Shown here: positions 21,230 through 21,274 of the stretch, in pieces
How the letters are laid out: every line of letters starts with the position of its first letter
Position numbering within the stretch: position 1 is the first letter of the stretch
Assembly (NCBI GenBank): GCA_031288005.1
Contig: JAITSE010000058.1
Span: 1 to 21,274, forward strand
DNA: 21,274 bases
Reading direction: 5' to 3'
Source: Treponema sp.
GTDB taxonomy: Bacteria > Spirochaetota > Spirochaetia > Treponematales > Breznakiellaceae
Notes under the pieces: model-generated
The model's database searches: none
The model's input: only the letters and a program-made list of their open reading frames with translations
Told to the model about the DNA's origin: nothing
Program-made: the position numbers and the translations under genes

Positions 21230-21274
21230 CAGTTTCCGCAACCCGAACCAGATCTGGTTCATTGGAACAAGGTT

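Larger units (their letters stand above)
20369..21274. other. Gene-poor, repeat-rich 900 bp at the right edge
   Basis: No intact gene is seen. It contains a GTTGTT/AACAAC hairpin (20565-20581), a hairpin cluster at 20892-21020, and a TTGTTC element at the far right (21208-21229) followed by the perfect palindrome GAACCAGATCTGGTTC (21245-21260). Several short minus-strand stretches share one frame but are split by stops. Confidence 0.5.

Overview
The window looks like a chromosomal segment of a host-associated spirochaete, most likely a Treponema of the termite-gut type. This is an inference from gene content, from the many dispersed palindromic repeats, and from GC-rich genes separated by AT-rich spacers. 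No rRNA, tRNA, CRISPR array, phage gene or intact transposase is visible.

Layout. (1) At 1-1563 (+) are the 3' end of a divergent polysaccharide deacetylase (YibQ type) and tsaD, needed for the tRNA t6A modification. (2) At 5557-2027 (-) is a compact set: a WecA/TagO-type polyprenyl-phosphate sugar-1-phosphate transferase, a NifS/IscS-type cysteine desulfurase and thiI. The last two make a sulfur-donor and acceptor pair for tRNA 4-thiouridine and possibly thiamine. (3) At 7375-5951 (-) is an (alpha/alpha)6 glycoside hydrolase-like protein. It is followed on the + strand by a broken remnant of an L-asparaginase C-terminal domain. (4) At 8057-10255 is a repeat-dominated block. A lipoprotein gene (9786-8684, -) is frameshifted at a 14-G tract. 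A 16-bp tandem array lies upstream of it, a hairpin sits next to its Shine-Dalgarno sequence, and its 3' end runs into a palindrome cluster. (5) At 10256-14824 (+) are a branched-chain aminotransferase and the late purine genes purM-purN-purH. (6) At 15426-17202 (+) are an NCS2/AzgA-like purine permease and a small exported RlpA-like protein. (7) At 18441-17725 (-) is a HigA-type regulator with a long Lys/Ala-rich tail. (8) At 19469-18805 (-) are a small membrane protein overlapping a PTS EIIA (fructose/nitrogen type) gene. (9) At 19470-21274 lies gene-poor, repeat-rich DNA with one weakly supported small exported ORF.

How they work together: PurM, PurN and PurH are consecutive in role with the downstream purine permease (synthesis and salvage). 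Desulfurase plus ThiI form a sulfur relay, and TsaD adds a second tRNA modification.

The most unusual content is not genic. Three short-repeat families recur: (a) triloop hairpins whose arms co-vary between copies; (b) a 53-54-nt inverted element with GGAGTTTTGCGG arms and a conserved loop; (c) a TAGAG/CTTGTTC element present in eight copies on both strands, sometimes as inverted pairs. Together with the poly-G tract and the 16-bp array, these point to a mobile or structural repeat system and to a candidate phase-variable surface lipoprotein.
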